Assembly: GCF_003048595.2 (NCBI RefSeq)
Contig: NZ_CP049270.1
Span: 558,001-622,000 of the forward strand
Direction of reading: 5' to 3'
Length of the DNA: 64,000 bases
DNA from: Campylobacter concisus
GTDB taxonomy: Bacteria; Campylobacterota; Campylobacteria; Campylobacterales; Campylobacteraceae
In this document: positions 36,001-45,847 of the stretch, piece after piece
Position numbering within the stretch: position 1 is the stretch's first letter
How the letters are laid out: every line of letters begins with the position of its first letter
Position numbers and translations under genes: made by a program
The notes under the pieces: generated by a model
Database searches by the model: none
Seen by the model: the letters and a program-made list of their open reading frames with translations, nothing else
What the model was told of the DNA's origin: nothing

Positions 36001-37286
36001 CAATCTGCTGCAAGCCTTTCTAGCCCATCAAATATACTAACAAGCTTTGGCTCTATATTGTTTGCTGCGGCAGTTTTATCATCAAAGTCATAAATGATGA
36101 CCAAACTCCAAGCTGCAAATTGTGGTGCGATGGATTGTATCCAGTAACCGTTTTGCCCTTGAACTGGTGAGAATAGTAGCGTACCGTATGTTTTTTTTAG
36201 TTTTCTATTAGTAGAGTTGTTTACCTTATATATGCCATCATTTGGGTCTATAAATTCATCACTAAAGGGAATCGTAGTTGATCTGATATTACCGGCATAG
36301 AATGTCCTATCTGACTCACTAGTACCAAGAGAGTCTCTAACTATATCTGTTACATCAGCGCTTGCTACATATTGGTAGTTTATTCCAGCCTTTACATAGT
36401 AGCTATTAGACTCGTTTTGATTATATGATTCAAGAGTCATTGATTTTGGTTTATACTCACTAAATGAACCAAACCAAAAGACATCTTTTGGATCAGCATC
36501 TATTGTGATTACACTCTTTCCAGGAGCTTTAAAATCAATCCTGCTATATCCTTTTATGTAATTTAAGGCGCTTACATATAAATTTGACCCTAGATTTTTT
36601 ATTGCCCAGTTTTGATAAAGAGAGCCACCCCAGTAAAGTCTGGCATAGACTACGTTTTTACCTTTTAAATTATTTTGTATAAAGGTATTTTTCTCACTAA
36701 AATCAAATGTGGAAGAGGATGAATTTTTACAATAAGGATGCTTGCTAGGATTATAAATATATGTTGTTTGACAAAGTGTGTAATTGCTAGACGCAAAACT
36801 ACCAGTATTTAAAAATATTCTATCGGCTGTAGATGATGTTTTTGTTACGTTAGATGGATCTGGAACAAAATTATATCCAGTGTATTGTGGAATCATAATA
36901 GTAGCACCAATGGTAGCTATATCGCCATTTACTCTAGTATTTAGATTGCCATTTATTGACCTCTGTCTTAAGCCTTTAGAGTGATCATCCCACATACCAA
37001 TTAATGGTTCATACCCCCATGGAGAAGATTGTCTTGCATAAATGTGATAATGATCTTGTGCTACACCGGAAACAAAGTTGTTAGTATCTATCGTCCAAGT
37101 TCTATCAGATTTTCTTATACAATGTGGGATATTTTTAGAAGAGCTGTCTTGGTACTCTTCAGCGTCTATAAAGCAAGAATAATTTGCTCCACTACAACCA
37201 ATAGATGCTGCTTCTGCTGTCGTACAAGCTCTGGGTGCACAAAAACCAAACGTGACAATGAAACAGAGTAAGTATGCTATCTTCAC
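33069..37286 (-). CDS. Giant secreted MshQ-like pilus-associated protein
   Basis: 1405 residues from a GTG at 37286 (AGAGGA six bases upstream). A TTG at 37307 with AAGGAG ten bases upstream would add seven residues. Signal peptide about 1-17 (MKIAYLLCFIVTFGFCA). Visible regions in order: a Cys-rich start (CTTAEAASIGC, SCFIDAEEY); an extracellular module with VVYARLYWGGSLY and YVASADVTDIV, then AAWSLVIIYDFDD and SIFDGLERL, typical of DUF11-associated surface proteins; a DUF11-like stretch (FVEVTNNTNEAAQDF) in the middle; and a C-terminal half with DFAIRPSHFRLWD and KFYFGRVYAPFYEG, patterns I associate with MshQ (DUF6701). No membrane anchor at the end. It heads the operon with three prepilin-like genes. 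Probable role: tip adhesin or pilus-associated surface protein. Domain assignments are by eye. Confidence 0.7.
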   Translation of the reverse strand: MKIAYLLCFIVTFGFCAPRACTTAEAASIGCSGANYSCFIDAEEYQDSSSKNIPHCIRKSDRTWTIDTNNFVSGVAQDHYHIYARQSSPWGYEPLIGMWDDHSKGLRQRSINGNLNTRVNGDIATIGATIMIPQYTGYNFVPDPSNVTKTSSTADRIFLNTGSFASSNYTLCQTTYIYNPSKHPYCKNSSSSTFDFSEKNTFIQNNLKGKNVVYARLYWGGSLYQNWAIKNLGSNLYVSALNYIKGYSRIDFKAPGKSVITIDADPKDVFWFGSFSEYKPKSMTLESYNQNESNSYYVKAGINYQYVASADVTDIVRDSLGTSESDRTFYAGNIRSTTIPFSDEFIDPNDGIYKVNNSTNRKLKKTYGTLLFSPVQGQNGYWIQSIAPQFAAWSLVIIYDFDDKTAAANNIEPKLVSIFDGLERLAADWMKSSDPFGTVKSSTVDVKFENIYTPKAGNIDASFTMFSFGGKPETKGEDIKIKNGGSYQSITSGYNAQGDQFNSTMTKFGQLINPGKKFHSQADLDIFDISDKMSHSQKEVDIKFTVTTIKNSGGANVVSADRINLALVGFSTRIYKPDVCYMEYIYAKKPSDSTFTKVQENTPTVVPANTILKTFVEVTNNTNEAAQDFALKATIDPSQIYNPNSTYIYADKASQGPSDLLTMSGQVHYNDNTGLQQLSGNDLTFYLGQGAAANKGGEMLIHQGNYAYAIYETTLKSKFEPNSYKATVANADINLQPYDTYIRRCSNQNYNITLGVSASPNNFVASNRQDDGSVTFKTKFKNRLLTKIVSTPFNVYITNYDTDGNKKVPDAPVDVKVELVESCSAPTNLYEQDITFNGVTVILLSGISIDRAYKSVKFRISHLDPVTNTTKVECEKLDDFAIRPSHFRLWDTDKNTINNNNVLIGGKVYNNIALAAMKPLDSGLANGYINNISGSNGEIKLVPAYSATCDPSIIDSENKLSVDFNDPNKALGKIFRHTSSGPVGFSYSDIGDTYFYVLDKDYTATDQHTPSRADDCVKNSISNDPSQDTAQEGRIGCSIKLEGNRDYLFRPKDIQISKLKITKDSDITYLDNEGIQKAKLDFEVTARLFNDDPAKLYNEDCYAKNMNFDIKLDRVPLNFTDNDGNAGTLAKANEEILFFEIPGSNTRKAIDPSATKSTFYVEKNTFVNGVGKGEVYFNFERKVNHAKNPFTISSNDFSFSGMSDSTDTVKKYEKPATETTAKFYFGRVYAPFYEGLYSGFYAKIYYGAYCDGCNKNIYMKDNGKLWQDFPAAPFWATNPKHSAGVLNYHDFSFTNTYSGTVLRNDVSNISNGEQIIFIRNPSAVTDVAKMRAPSWLLYSEFDEKTETNNFNLNFLVPNGEWAGKVLKSNNIEDKTSGAVGGFIGVKSNSDSNLDISDKTNRRIEW

Positions 37287-37346
37287 AACAAATCCTCTAA
37301 ATAACAATAAAAAATCTCTCCTTAGATTTTTAAAAGCTTTTAGCTA

Positions 37347-37730
37347 CTATTTTTGTATAAAATTTTCTATCATTTCAGCTTGCCCGTATTGAGGATATTT
37401 GGCAATGTCTAAAACGACTTGAGATAAGGTCATATTGTCCATATTGCAAACGATAGGAGCTATAAAATTTACAGTTGATTTTTCAAGCGGGAGTGCAACA
37501 ACGATAATGTTATAAATTCTAAGTTGAGAGCTTTCTTTAATCTCCATAAGATCTTCATAATAGCTTGGAATATCGAATTCGTAGCTTCTTAATGCAAAAG
37601 GATTTATCATTGTAAAAGATGTCTCATCATCTTTGCTTGCTAGCTTAACAAAAAATTTATCAAGTTCAATTAACTCCATCGTCTTAATATGCTCAAAGCC
37701 TAAAATAGGGCTTTTAACACTAAAAATCAT
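37347..37730 (-). CDS. fliW: Flagellar assembly factor FliW
   Basis: 127 residues, full FliW length. FliW binds flagellin and antagonises CsrA to tie flagellin translation to export. Visible: [33 protein letters not shown] and the C-terminal [10 protein letters not shown]. The start has GGAG upstream. It is divergent from bamD-lon, an arrangement I recall from C. jejuni. About 60 bp separates it from the pilus-like operon downstream on the same strand, so readthrough into that operon is possible; no hairpin is obvious between them. Confidence 0.92.
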   Translation of the reverse strand: MIFSVKSPILGFEHIKTMELIELDKFFVKLASKDDETSFTMINPFALRSYEFDIPSYYEDLMEIKESSQLRIYNIIVVALPLEKSTVNFIAPIVCNMDNMTLSQVVLDIAKYPQYGQAEMIENFIQK

Positions 37731-37842
37731 ACTAACTCCTATTTTGTAAAGTTGCCGTATTTTATCATAGTTTTAAAAAATTTATACAAAAATAATAGCA
37801 AAAAATGTAGAATACGAGGATTTAAATTTTTTAAGGAAAAGC

Positions 37843-38490
37843 ATGAAAAGATTTTCTAAATTTCTAGCAGTTGTAGCTCTTTTGGGGCTTTTTAGTGGTT
37901 GTGCTGAAAAATATACCGAGCTTTACAATCTAACTCCTGATGAGTGGTATGCTCAGGTTATAGCTGATATAAAAGATGGCGATCTTGAAGCGGCCGATAA
38001 ACACTATGTCTCAATGGCAAGCGAACACGTAGCAAGCCCACTTTTAGAGCAAATTTTACTTATCCTTGCCCAAGCTCACGCAAATGATGAAGAGTATCTA
38101 ATGGCAAATCACTATCTTGACGAGTACATCAAAAGATATGGTGACAACGGTCCAAAAACAGAATTTGCCCAGTATCTAAAGATAAAAGCAAATTTTGACT
38201 CATTTACTCAGCCAAACCGCAACCAAAAGCTTATGGAAGATAGCGTAACAGAGATCGAGAAATTTCTTTATATGTATCCAAATACTGAATATAAGCCACT
38301 TATTGAGACTATGCTTATTAAATTCAAACTCGCGCTTTACTTCCTAGATATGCAAATAGCTGATCTTTACAATAGGACTGGTCGTGACGTTTCGGCTAAA
38401 ATTTACGAGCAAAAGCTTGAAGAGTCGCCGTTTAAAAACTCAGATCTTATCAAACCTGACGTAGCATGGTATAGAAAACTGTTTGAATAG
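37843..38490 (+). CDS. bamD: Outer membrane assembly lipoprotein BamD
   Basis: 215 residues. Lipobox FSGC with lipidated Cys20, then helical TPR-like repeats ([64 protein letters not shown]). BamD is the essential lipoprotein partner of BamA in inserting beta-barrels. The start has AAGGA. It is 8 bp upstream of lon, so co-transcribed with it. Confidence 0.92.
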   Translation: MKRFSKFLAVVALLGLFSGCAEKYTELYNLTPDEWYAQVIADIKDGDLEAADKHYVSMASEHVASPLLEQILLILAQAHANDEEYLMANHYLDEYIKRYGDNGPKTEFAQYLKIKANFDSFTQPNRNQKLMEDSVTEIEKFLYMYPNTEYKPLIETMLIKFKLALYFLDMQIADLYNRTGRDVSAKIYEQKLEESPFKNSDLIKPDVAWYRKLFE

Positions 38491-38498
38491 GAGAAATT

Positions 38499-40916
38499 TT
38501 GCAAATAAACGAAAATAAAGGCTTCCCAACTGAAATTCCTATTATCGTTGAGGACGAGCTATTTTTATATCCATTTATGATAACTCCGCTTTTTTTAAGC
38601 GACGATGAAAATTTAAAGGCACTTGAGCTTGCCATACAAGAAGAGACTCCGATCCTTGTAGTGCCTACAAAGCCTCAGCAAGACGGCGCTAGAGACTTTG
38701 ATGGTATCTATGATGCTGGTGTGATCGGCACGATAATGCGCCGTGTGCCACTACCTGATGGACGCGTAAAAGTACTATTTCAGGGCATCGACAAAGGTAA
38801 AATTTTAAAACAATCAGGCATAAATCCACTCCGTGGTATCGTCGATATGCTCCACGTCAAGCGCCCATCGCAGGTCAAAACAGACGCTCTTATCGTGGTT
38901 TTAAGAGAAAAAGTAAGAGAGCTTTCGCAGTTTAGCCACTTTTTCCCGCCTGATCTTTTAAAAACGATCGAAGAGAGCGCTGAAGCGATCAGGGTTTGTG
39001 ACCTAGTCTCAAGCGCGCTTCGCTTAAAAAAACAGATCGCTTATGGCTTTTTTGTCGAGGAAAATTTAGAGCAACGCCTACTAAAGCTCATCGACTACGT
39101 TATCGAAGAGATAGAGGCAAATAAGCTTCAAAAAGAGATAAAAAATAAAGTCCATTCAAAGATCGATAAGACAAATAAAGAGTACTTTTTAAAAGAGCAG
39201 CTAAAGCAAATTCAAGCTGAGCTTGGAGCAGATACGAGCCGTGAAGAGGAGCTTGAAGAGTACCACAAAAAGCTTGATGCGAAGAAGAAATTTATGGCCG
39301 AGGACGCCTACAAAGAGATTAAAAAGCAAATAGATAAACTTTCGCGCATGCACCCAGACTCAGCTGACGCAAACACCTTGCAAAGCTACCTTGACTGGGT
39401 ACTTGAAATTCCATTTGAAAATATAGCTAAGAAAAAATCATCCATCACCGAAGTGAGCAAGCATTTAAATGCCGATCATTACAGCTTAGAGAAGCCAAAA
39501 GAGCGCATAGAGGAGTATTTTGCTTTGCGTGAACTTTTGGAGCTTAGAGGAGTTGGCGAAAAGGTAAATAATGGCGCCATTTTATGCTTTGCAGGCCCTC
39601 CAGGTGTGGGCAAAACAAGCCTTGCAAACTCGATCGCAAAGGCGCTAAAGCGTGAGCTAGTTAGGATCGCTCTTGGCGGACTTGAGGACGTAAACGAGCT
39701 AAGGGGTCATCGCCGCACCTATATAGGCGCTATGCCAGGCCGCATCGTGCAAGGGCTCATAGAAGCCAAGCAGATGAACCCAGTGGTTGTTTTAGACGAG
39801 ATCGACAAGGTTGGCAGAAGCTATAGAGGCGATCCGACCGCTGTTTTACTTGAAATTTTAGACCCAGAGCAAAATAATAAATTTAGAGACTACTATCTAA
39901 ATTTCAACATCGATCTTAGCAAGATTGTCTTCATCGCCACAGCAAATGACGTGAGTATGATCCCAGCCGCACTTCGCGACAGGATGGAGTTTATCGAGCT
40001 TAGCTCATACACACCACAAGAAAAATTTGAGATCGCTAAAAAATATCTATTGCCTCAGGAGCTTAAGAAACACGGCCTAAAACCAAGTGATGTAAGTATC
40101 AGCAAAGAGGCGCTTGAGCTAATCATCAGCGACTACACAAGAGAGAGTGGCGTGCGAAATTTACGTCGTAGGATCGCTGATATATTAAGAAAAGTCGCTA
40201 AAAATATCCTCACCAAAAAGAATGATGGCAAGATCAGTGTCACAGCTAAAAATTTGAAAGAATTTTTAGAGAAAAAGGTTTATGAGATTGAGCCGGCGGA
40301 TAAAAAAGATCAGATCGGCTTAGTAAATGGCCTTGCGTGGACGAGTGTAGGTGGCGACGTGCTAAGGATAGAGGCTATCAGGATCCAGGGCAAAGGCAAT
40401 ATGCAGATCACTGGCCAGCTAGGCGACGTGATGAAAGAGAGCGCGCAGATCGCGTTTAGCGTGGTAAAAGTGCTAATCGATAACAAAAAACTCAAAGTAC
40501 CTATGGCGATCGTGCCAAAACTAGATGACGATAAGCGTAAACTCGAAGCCAGCGATGTTTATAGGCGCTATGACCTTCACTTACACGTGCCAGAGGGCGC
40601 GGTGCCAAAAGACGGACCAAGCGCTGGCATCACGATGGCAACTGCGATCGCATCGATATTAACCGATACAAAGGTAAGACACGACATAGCAATGACTGGT
40701 GAGATCACGCTAACTGGTAGAGTGCTACCGATCGGTGGTCTAAAAGAGAAGCTCATTGCTGCTCACAAAGCCGGTATCAAAACAGCTCTGATACCTCGTA
40801 AAAACTACGACCGCGATCTTGTAGATATACCAGCTGAAGTAAAGGGTGATATGAAGATCATTGCCGTAGATACGATAGAGGATGTTTTGAAAAACGCTCT
40901 TGTAGCTAAAAAATAA
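38499..40916 (+). CDS. lon: ATP-dependent protease Lon
   Basis: 805 residues. TTG start at 38499 with AGGAG overlapping the bamD stop. N-terminal substrate-binding domain (about 10-200), coiled region, AAA+ module with Walker [10 protein letters not shown] and Walker [11 protein letters not shown], and C-terminal Ser-Lys protease domain: catalytic Ser in KDGPSAGI, catalytic Lys in [14 protein letters not shown]. Degrades misfolded and regulatory proteins. A strong hairpin follows. Confidence 0.97.
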   Translation: MQINENKGFPTEIPIIVEDELFLYPFMITPLFLSDDENLKALELAIQEETPILVVPTKPQQDGARDFDGIYDAGVIGTIMRRVPLPDGRVKVLFQGIDKGKILKQSGINPLRGIVDMLHVKRPSQVKTDALIVVLREKVRELSQFSHFFPPDLLKTIEESAEAIRVCDLVSSALRLKKQIAYGFFVEENLEQRLLKLIDYVIEEIEANKLQKEIKNKVHSKIDKTNKEYFLKEQLKQIQAELGADTSREEELEEYHKKLDAKKKFMAEDAYKEIKKQIDKLSRMHPDSADANTLQSYLDWVLEIPFENIAKKKSSITEVSKHLNADHYSLEKPKERIEEYFALRELLELRGVGEKVNNGAILCFAGPPGVGKTSLANSIAKALKRELVRIALGGLEDVNELRGHRRTYIGAMPGRIVQGLIEAKQMNPVVVLDEIDKVGRSYRGDPTAVLLEILDPEQNNKFRDYYLNFNIDLSKIVFIATANDVSMIPAALRDRMEFIELSSYTPQEKFEIAKKYLLPQELKKHGLKPSDVSISKEALELIISDYTRESGVRNLRRRIADILRKVAKNILTKKNDGKISVTAKNLKEFLEKKVYEIEPADKKDQIGLVNGLAWTSVGGDVLRIEAIRIQGKGNMQITGQLGDVMKESAQIAFSVVKVLIDNKKLKVPMAIVPKLDDDKRKLEASDVYRRYDLHLHVPEGAVPKDGPSAGITMATAIASILTDTKVRHDIAMTGEITLTGRVLPIGGLKEKLIAAHKAGIKTALIPRKNYDRDLVDIPAEVKGDMKIIAVDTIEDVLKNALVAKK

Positions 40917-40918
40917 TT

Positions 40919-40954
40919 TTTCTCTAGTCCTAAGTAAGATTAGGGCTAGAGAAA
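40919..40954 (+). terminator. bamD-lon terminator
   Basis: 15-bp stem (one G-T pair) from TTTCTCTAGTCCTAA to TTAGGGCTAGAGAAA with a 6-base loop, beginning three bases after the lon stop. Confidence 0.8.
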
Positions 40955-41420
40955 TTTATAAATTTTGACGATTCTAAAATCCAAACAAAAAGCCATATAA
41001 CGCATAAAAGCAATTAATAATTTAAACATTATAAGCACATGCAGCACACTAGAGAAAAACAAATTTTAAAATTTATGAGCGAGCATATCACGCTTCGATT
41101 TCAGTGACAAGCAAATAATGAAAACTGAATTTGGTAAGTTGCTAAGATAAGTGCGTAAAGTTTTAAAATTTGTAAAGACAGCTTGATTAAATTTGTAAAT
41201 TCCTTTTGATTCAAAAGAGAGACAATGGGGCTTGAATTACGAGCCCGTCCTCTTATTTTCCTTTTTAAATCTGCTAGATTCCTCACGTTCAAGGTGCATT
41301 CAATGGCGCTAAAACGTAGCATGTGGTTTAAAACTCTAGTAAGCTTAAATTTGGAGATGTGATATACTCGTTCATAAATTTTAAAATTTGCCGGACTTTT
41401 ATTTTGCTGTAAATTTTTAG
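40955..41420. other. Intergenic stretch with one doubtful reading frame
   Basis: About 470 bp between lon and ogt. A 73-codon frame on the minus strand (41101-41322) has a readable segment (NLADLKRKIRGRARN) then SPIVSLLNQKEF. I have a vague memory of similar short hypothetical proteins in this genus, but there is no ribosome site and no known domain. I treat it as unproven. Otherwise AT-rich sequence; no tRNA or RNA fold recognised. Confidence 0.3.
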
Positions 41421-41879
41421 CTATTTATGCTTTGCTTCATGCTCTAAAAGCCAAATTTTAGTTGGCAAGCCCTCGCCGCCCGAGTATCCGCCAAGCCCAC
41501 TGCTAGCTAGCACTCTGTGACAAGGGACGATGATAGGCACTGGATTTTTAGCATTGGCCGATCCTGCTGCTCGGTAGGCATTTTTGTGACCTATAGCAAG
41601 TGCTAAGGCCGCGTATGTGGTCGTTTCTCCATATGGTACTTTTTGTAAAGCCTCGTAAATTTTTGCTCTAAAATTAGTTGTTTTTATATCAAGCCTTACG
41701 CTAAATTTTTTAAGCTTGCCATTAAAATAAGCCTCTAGCTCATCAAGGCAAAGCCTTAAATTTTCATCTTTTACTGCAATTTTTTCAAATTTATCTACAA
41801 AATTTATCTCACAAATTCCATTTTTACTGGCAACGATCTCCAAAATTCCAATGGGAGATTTTAGGTAAGCTTTTGACAC
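41421..41879 (-). CDS. ogt: Methylated-DNA--protein-cysteine methyltransferase
   Basis: 152 residues from a GTG at 41879 with AAGGAG five bases upstream; the frame is open 156 bases further, but that extension would run into acnB and does not resemble the family. A suicide DNA-repair enzyme for O6-alkylguanine. The acceptor cysteine is in the IVPCHRV motif; VPYGETTTYAALA and YRAAGSANAKNP precede it, and GGYSGGEGLPTKIWLLEHE closes it. Divergent from acnB with about 125 bp between. The last codons are HEAKHK. Confidence 0.93.
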   Translation of the reverse strand: MSKAYLKSPIGILEIVASKNGICEINFVDKFEKIAVKDENLRLCLDELEAYFNGKLKKFSVRLDIKTTNFRAKIYEALQKVPYGETTTYAALALAIGHKNAYRAAGSANAKNPVPIIVPCHRVLASSGLGGYSGGEGLPTKIWLLEHEAKHK

Positions 41880-42005
41880 ATTTGCTCCTTGAAATTTGAA
41901 ATTTTGGGCAAATTTTACTTTAGTTTGTTTTGCTTTTTGATAAAATGCAAGCAAAACTAGCGATTTTAGACTAAAAATAACGAGCAAAAACCACAAAGGA
42001 ATTTC

Positions 42006-44591
42006 ATGAGCTTTTTTACCGACTACGAAAAACACGTGAGCGAGCGAGAAAAAGAGGGCGTGCCACCGCTTGCGCTAAATGCCAAGCAAACAAGCGAAGT
42101 TTGCGAGCTAATAAAGCTTGCCAGCAAGTCTAGTGGCGACGAAAAGGCGCAAAGCGAGCTAAAATTTCTTATAAGTTTGCTTGAAACTCGTATCAATCCA
42201 GGCGTTGATGACGCAGCGAAGATAAAGGCAGAATTTCTTGGTGAAGTGATAGACGGACTTACTGTTAGCGGTCTTGACGCGATGCGTGCTATTAAAATTT
42301 TAGGCAAGATGCTTGGCGGATATAACGTGGAAATTTTAGTACGAGCTCTAAAAAGTAGCGATGAAAATATCGCTCGCGCTTCGACAAATGAGCTAAAAAA
42401 TATCATCCTGGTGCATGAATATTTTGACGAGATCGCAAAGCTAAGTAGTAACAATAAATTTGCAAAAGAGGTGCTTACTTCTTGGGCAAATGCGGAGTGG
42501 TTTACGCATAAAAAGCCAATCGAAACCTGTATAAACGCAGTCGTTTTTAAAGTACCTGGTGAGACAAATACTGACGACCTAAGTCCAGCGAGTGAGGCCT
42601 ATACAAGGGCCGATATACCACTTCACGCAAAAGCAATGCTTGTTAAAAAGATGCCTGAGGGTCTAGAAATTTTAAAAGAACTTAAAGCTCGTGGTAAAAA
42701 AGTGGCGTATGTTGGCGACGTGGTTGGCACTGGCAGCAGCAGAAAGAGCGGTATAAACTCGATCCAGTGGCATTTGGGCGATGAGATAGAGGGTGTGCCA
42801 AACAAAAAAACGAGCGGCATCGTGATAGGTACGACCATAGCTCCGATATTTTTTAACACTGCCGAAGATAGCGGTGCAATGCCAATAGTTGCAAATGTAA
42901 ATGAGCTTGAGATGGGCGATGAGATAGAGATTTATCCATTTAAAGGCGAAATTTATAAGCTTATTGGCAGCGAGAAAAAGCTCGTGGCAAATTTCAAACT
43001 AAACCCAAATACTCTAAGCGATGAGATAAGAGCAGGTGGCAGGATACCGCTTATAATAGGACGCCAAGTGACCAAAAAGGCCAGAGAGGCTCTAGAGCTT
43101 GGCGAGGAGCAAATTTTTATAAAGCCAGATCAGCCAAAAGAGCAGGGCGGTGGCTATACGCTGGCTCAAAAGATGGTCGGCAAGGCTTGTGGTAAGGCTG
43201 GAGTGAGAGCTGGAGCTTATGTGGAGCCAGAAATTTTAACTGTTGGCTCGCAAGATACAACAGGGCCGATGACTAGAGATGAGGTAAAAGAGCTTGCTAG
43301 CCTTAGTTTTGGCGCGGATTTTGTTCTGCAAAGCTTTTGCCACACGGCCGCTTATCCAAAGCCAAGTGATCTTGTGATGCATGAGAGCCTGCCAAAATTT
43401 ATAAATTTACGTGGTGGCGTGAGCCTAAAACCAGGTGATGGCGTCATCCACTCGTGGCTAAACCGCATGGTGTTGCCTGATACAGTGGGTACTGGTGGCG
43501 ATAGTCACACGAGATTTCCTATCGGCATTAGTTTTCCAGCAGGAAGTGGTCTAGTGGCGTTTGCAGCGGTGCTTGGAATGATGCCACTAAATATGCCAGA
43601 GTCGGTTTTGATCAAATTTAAAGGCAAGCTAAAAGAGGGCGTGACGCTTAGGGATCTTGTAAATGCGATACCTTATTTTGCGATTAAAAAAGGGCTTTTA
43701 AGCGTTGAAAAGAAAAATAAAAAAAACATTTTTGCGGGTAAAATTTTAGAGATAGAAGGGCTTGAGAGCTTAAAAGTAGAGCAGGCGTTTGAGCTAAGTG
43801 ATGCTTCGGCTGAACGCTCGGCGGCTGCTTGCGTGGTAAATTTAAGCGTTGATAGTGTCGTGGAGTATGTTCGATCAAACGTTGCGCTAATTGATGCGAT
43901 GATAAAAGCTGGTTACGAGAGCCGTGAGACCCTGCTTAGACGAAAAGAAAAAATGCAAAAATGGCTAGAAAATCCAACGCTTTTAAGAGCCGATAAGGAC
44001 GCAAGCTATGCTGAAATTTTGGAGATCGATCTAGCTCAGATAGATGAGCCGATTTTGGCGTGTCCAAATGACCCAGACGATGTGGCAACGCTAAGTAAAA
44101 TTTTAGCTGATAACAAAAGAGTGCATAATATCGATGAAGTTTTTGTGGGAAGCTGTATGACAAATATCGGCCATTACAGGGCGCTTGCTAGAATTTTGGA
44201 GCATGAGAGCAAGCTTACAACTAGGCTTTGGATCGCACCGCCAACAAAGATGGATAAAAGCACGCTTGAAGATGAGGGCGTTTATGAAATTTTTAAAAGA
44301 TTAAATGCGAGGACAGAGGTGCCAGGTTGTTCGCTTTGTATGGGCAATCAAGCAAGAGTAAACGACAATGCAGTGGTGTTTTCTACATCAACTAGAAATT
44401 TTGATAACAGAATGGGCATGGGTGCGAAGGTCTATCTAGGAAGTGCCGAGCTAGCTGCCGTTTGTGCTCTGCTTGGGCGTTTACCAAGCGTAGATGAATA
44501 TAAAAAGATAGTAAAAGATAGTCTTAGCTTAAATAAAGATGAAATTTATAAATATCTAAATTTTAATGAAATAAGCGAGTTTAGTATATAA
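42006..44591 (+). CDS. acnB: Aconitate hydratase B
   Basis: 861 residues, AcnB type (swivel domain N-terminal to the catalytic core). TCA-cycle enzyme that interconverts citrate and isocitrate with a [4Fe-4S] cluster. Visible: a HEAT-like N-terminus (about 1-160), the swivel region with [20 protein letters not shown] and [18 protein letters not shown], catalytic [18 protein letters not shown], and cluster-ligand cysteines in [10 protein letters not shown] and [13 protein letters not shown] at 42006 has AAAGGA upstream. It ends 37 bp before the ankyrin gene. Confidence 0.97.
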   Translation: MSFFTDYEKHVSEREKEGVPPLALNAKQTSEVCELIKLASKSSGDEKAQSELKFLISLLETRINPGVDDAAKIKAEFLGEVIDGLTVSGLDAMRAIKILGKMLGGYNVEILVRALKSSDENIARASTNELKNIILVHEYFDEIAKLSSNNKFAKEVLTSWANAEWFTHKKPIETCINAVVFKVPGETNTDDLSPASEAYTRADIPLHAKAMLVKKMPEGLEILKELKARGKKVAYVGDVVGTGSSRKSGINSIQWHLGDEIEGVPNKKTSGIVIGTTIAPIFFNTAEDSGAMPIVANVNELEMGDEIEIYPFKGEIYKLIGSEKKLVANFKLNPNTLSDEIRAGGRIPLIIGRQVTKKAREALELGEEQIFIKPDQPKEQGGGYTLAQKMVGKACGKAGVRAGAYVEPEILTVGSQDTTGPMTRDEVKELASLSFGADFVLQSFCHTAAYPKPSDLVMHESLPKFINLRGGVSLKPGDGVIHSWLNRMVLPDTVGTGGDSHTRFPIGISFPAGSGLVAFAAVLGMMPLNMPESVLIKFKGKLKEGVTLRDLVNAIPYFAIKKGLLSVEKKNKKNIFAGKILEIEGLESLKVEQAFELSDASAERSAAACVVNLSVDSVVEYVRSNVALIDAMIKAGYESRETLLRRKEKMQKWLENPTLLRADKDASYAEILEIDLAQIDEPILACPNDPDDVATLSKILADNKRVHNIDEVFVGSCMTNIGHYRALARILEHESKLTTRLWIAPPTKMDKSTLEDEGVYEIFKRLNARTEVPGCSLCMGNQARVNDNAVVFSTSTRNFDNRMGMGAKVYLGSAELAAVCALLGRLPSVDEYKKIVKDSLSLNKDEIYKYLNFNEISEFSI

Positions 44592-44627
44592 ATTTGTTAC
44601 AATATCGCGAAATTTTAAGGAGCTTTG

Positions 44628-45839
44628 ATGAAAAAAGTAGTTTTTTTTCTCTTTTTTAGCGTTTGTTTTTTGATAAATTTACACGCTTTAGAGTGCAGTG
44701 ATCTTGCTAAAAAAGAGAGCTTTAAAACTACTCCAAACGGGCTTGCATATATAAATGAAAGTCTATTTTATTGCGATGGCTCACTTATAAATTTACAAGA
44801 GATAAAAGAGCTTTTTGATGCTAGCATGGCTGTGAGAAGCGAGTCTCAAAGCTGTGTTGGTGATGGCGTTTATAAAGAAAATTTAAATAAGCTTAGATGG
44901 CTTTTGCTAAAAGCATCATTTGCACCTGAATTTTACGCAAAAGAGCTTGCAAAGCCTGATATTGCTGAAGAGCAAAAAGACGCCAGGATGGAGTATTTTA
45001 GATACTGGGCAAACGAAAGTTTGTTTAATTTTTTAAAATATAAAAAATTTTTAGAAGCCTATAAAAACGCCCAAACTCCGCTTGTGAAATTTTATGAAAG
45101 CCTTGGACTTGATACCGCAAGTGCTGCGTATTACGCAACTAGTGTGGTAAATGAGTTTTTGACATTTAGTGTTGGCAAAAATGTAAATAAGGCTAAAATT
45201 TTAACTCCTGAACAAAAGATGATCGCTCAAAAGATAAGTTTTGATGAGCTGGCAAATTTGCTTTACTCGAAAAATTTCAGTACCGCTGAGCTTACAAATT
45301 TGCTTAATATTGTACTTTTGAATGAAAAGAGTGGCGATATGATAAAAGAGATCATAAGGCGTGGAGCGGATGTAAATTTAGGTGATGAGACGCCGCTATT
45401 TTTTGCGCTAAAAAATATAGAAAATGTAAAAATTTTACTTGCAAATAAAGCTGATGTAAATCATAAAAATTTCTTTGGAAAAAGTGTGCTTTTTTATGCT
45501 GTGCAGTTTAGCGATAAGCCACTTTGTGAGCTTTTGCTAAAAAATGGTGCCAATGTAAACGAGAGTTACATAGACGAAAATGCCAAGATGAATATGATAA
45601 ATTTGGGTATGACTCAAGTTGAAGATACATGTGGGTTGGAGCATACAAACAGAAGCGTTTTTATGCACGCAGCAGCTCACGCAACGCCAGAAATTTTAAA
45701 GCTTTTGATAGATAACGGCGCTGATATCAATGCCACTGATGACGCTGGATTTAACGCGCTTGACTATGCCATGAAAGAACAAAACGAAAATACGATCAAA
45801 TTTTTAGAAAATTTGGGTTTAAAACCAAATTTCAATTAG
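44628..45839 (+). CDS. Exported ankyrin-repeat protein
   Basis: 403 residues from the ATG at 44628 (AAGGAG upstream). A signal peptide (MKKVVFFLFFSVCFLINLHA) is followed by a helical, Cys-containing domain of unknown type (about 20-225) and about five ankyrin repeats to the C-terminus (TPLFFALKNIENVKILLANKADVN, VLFYAVQFSDKPLCELLLKNGANVN split; FMHAAAHATPEILKLLIDNGADIN; ALDYAMKEQNENTIKFLENLG). Probably periplasmic. In some bacteria such proteins protect or anchor periplasmic enzymes such as catalase, but here no partner is obvious. A TTACAAT -10-like sequence lies about 25 bp upstream of its start. Confidence 0.82.
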   Translation: MKKVVFFLFFSVCFLINLHALECSDLAKKESFKTTPNGLAYINESLFYCDGSLINLQEIKELFDASMAVRSESQSCVGDGVYKENLNKLRWLLLKASFAPEFYAKELAKPDIAEEQKDARMEYFRYWANESLFNFLKYKKFLEAYKNAQTPLVKFYESLGLDTASAAYYATSVVNEFLTFSVGKNVNKAKILTPEQKMIAQKISFDELANLLYSKNFSTAELTNLLNIVLLNEKSGDMIKEIIRRGADVNLGDETPLFFALKNIENVKILLANKADVNHKNFFGKSVLFYAVQFSDKPLCELLLKNGANVNESYIDENAKMNMINLGMTQVEDTCGLEHTNRSVFMHAAAHATPEILKLLIDNGADINATDDAGFNALDYAMKEQNENTIKFLENLGLKPNFN

Positions 45840-45847
45840 GAAAAATC

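Noticed and set aside
41880-42035. Longer ogt start overlapping acnB
   Set aside because: A GTG at 41879 has AAGGAG five bases upstream and starts at the known domain. The extension is not like the family and would run into acnB.
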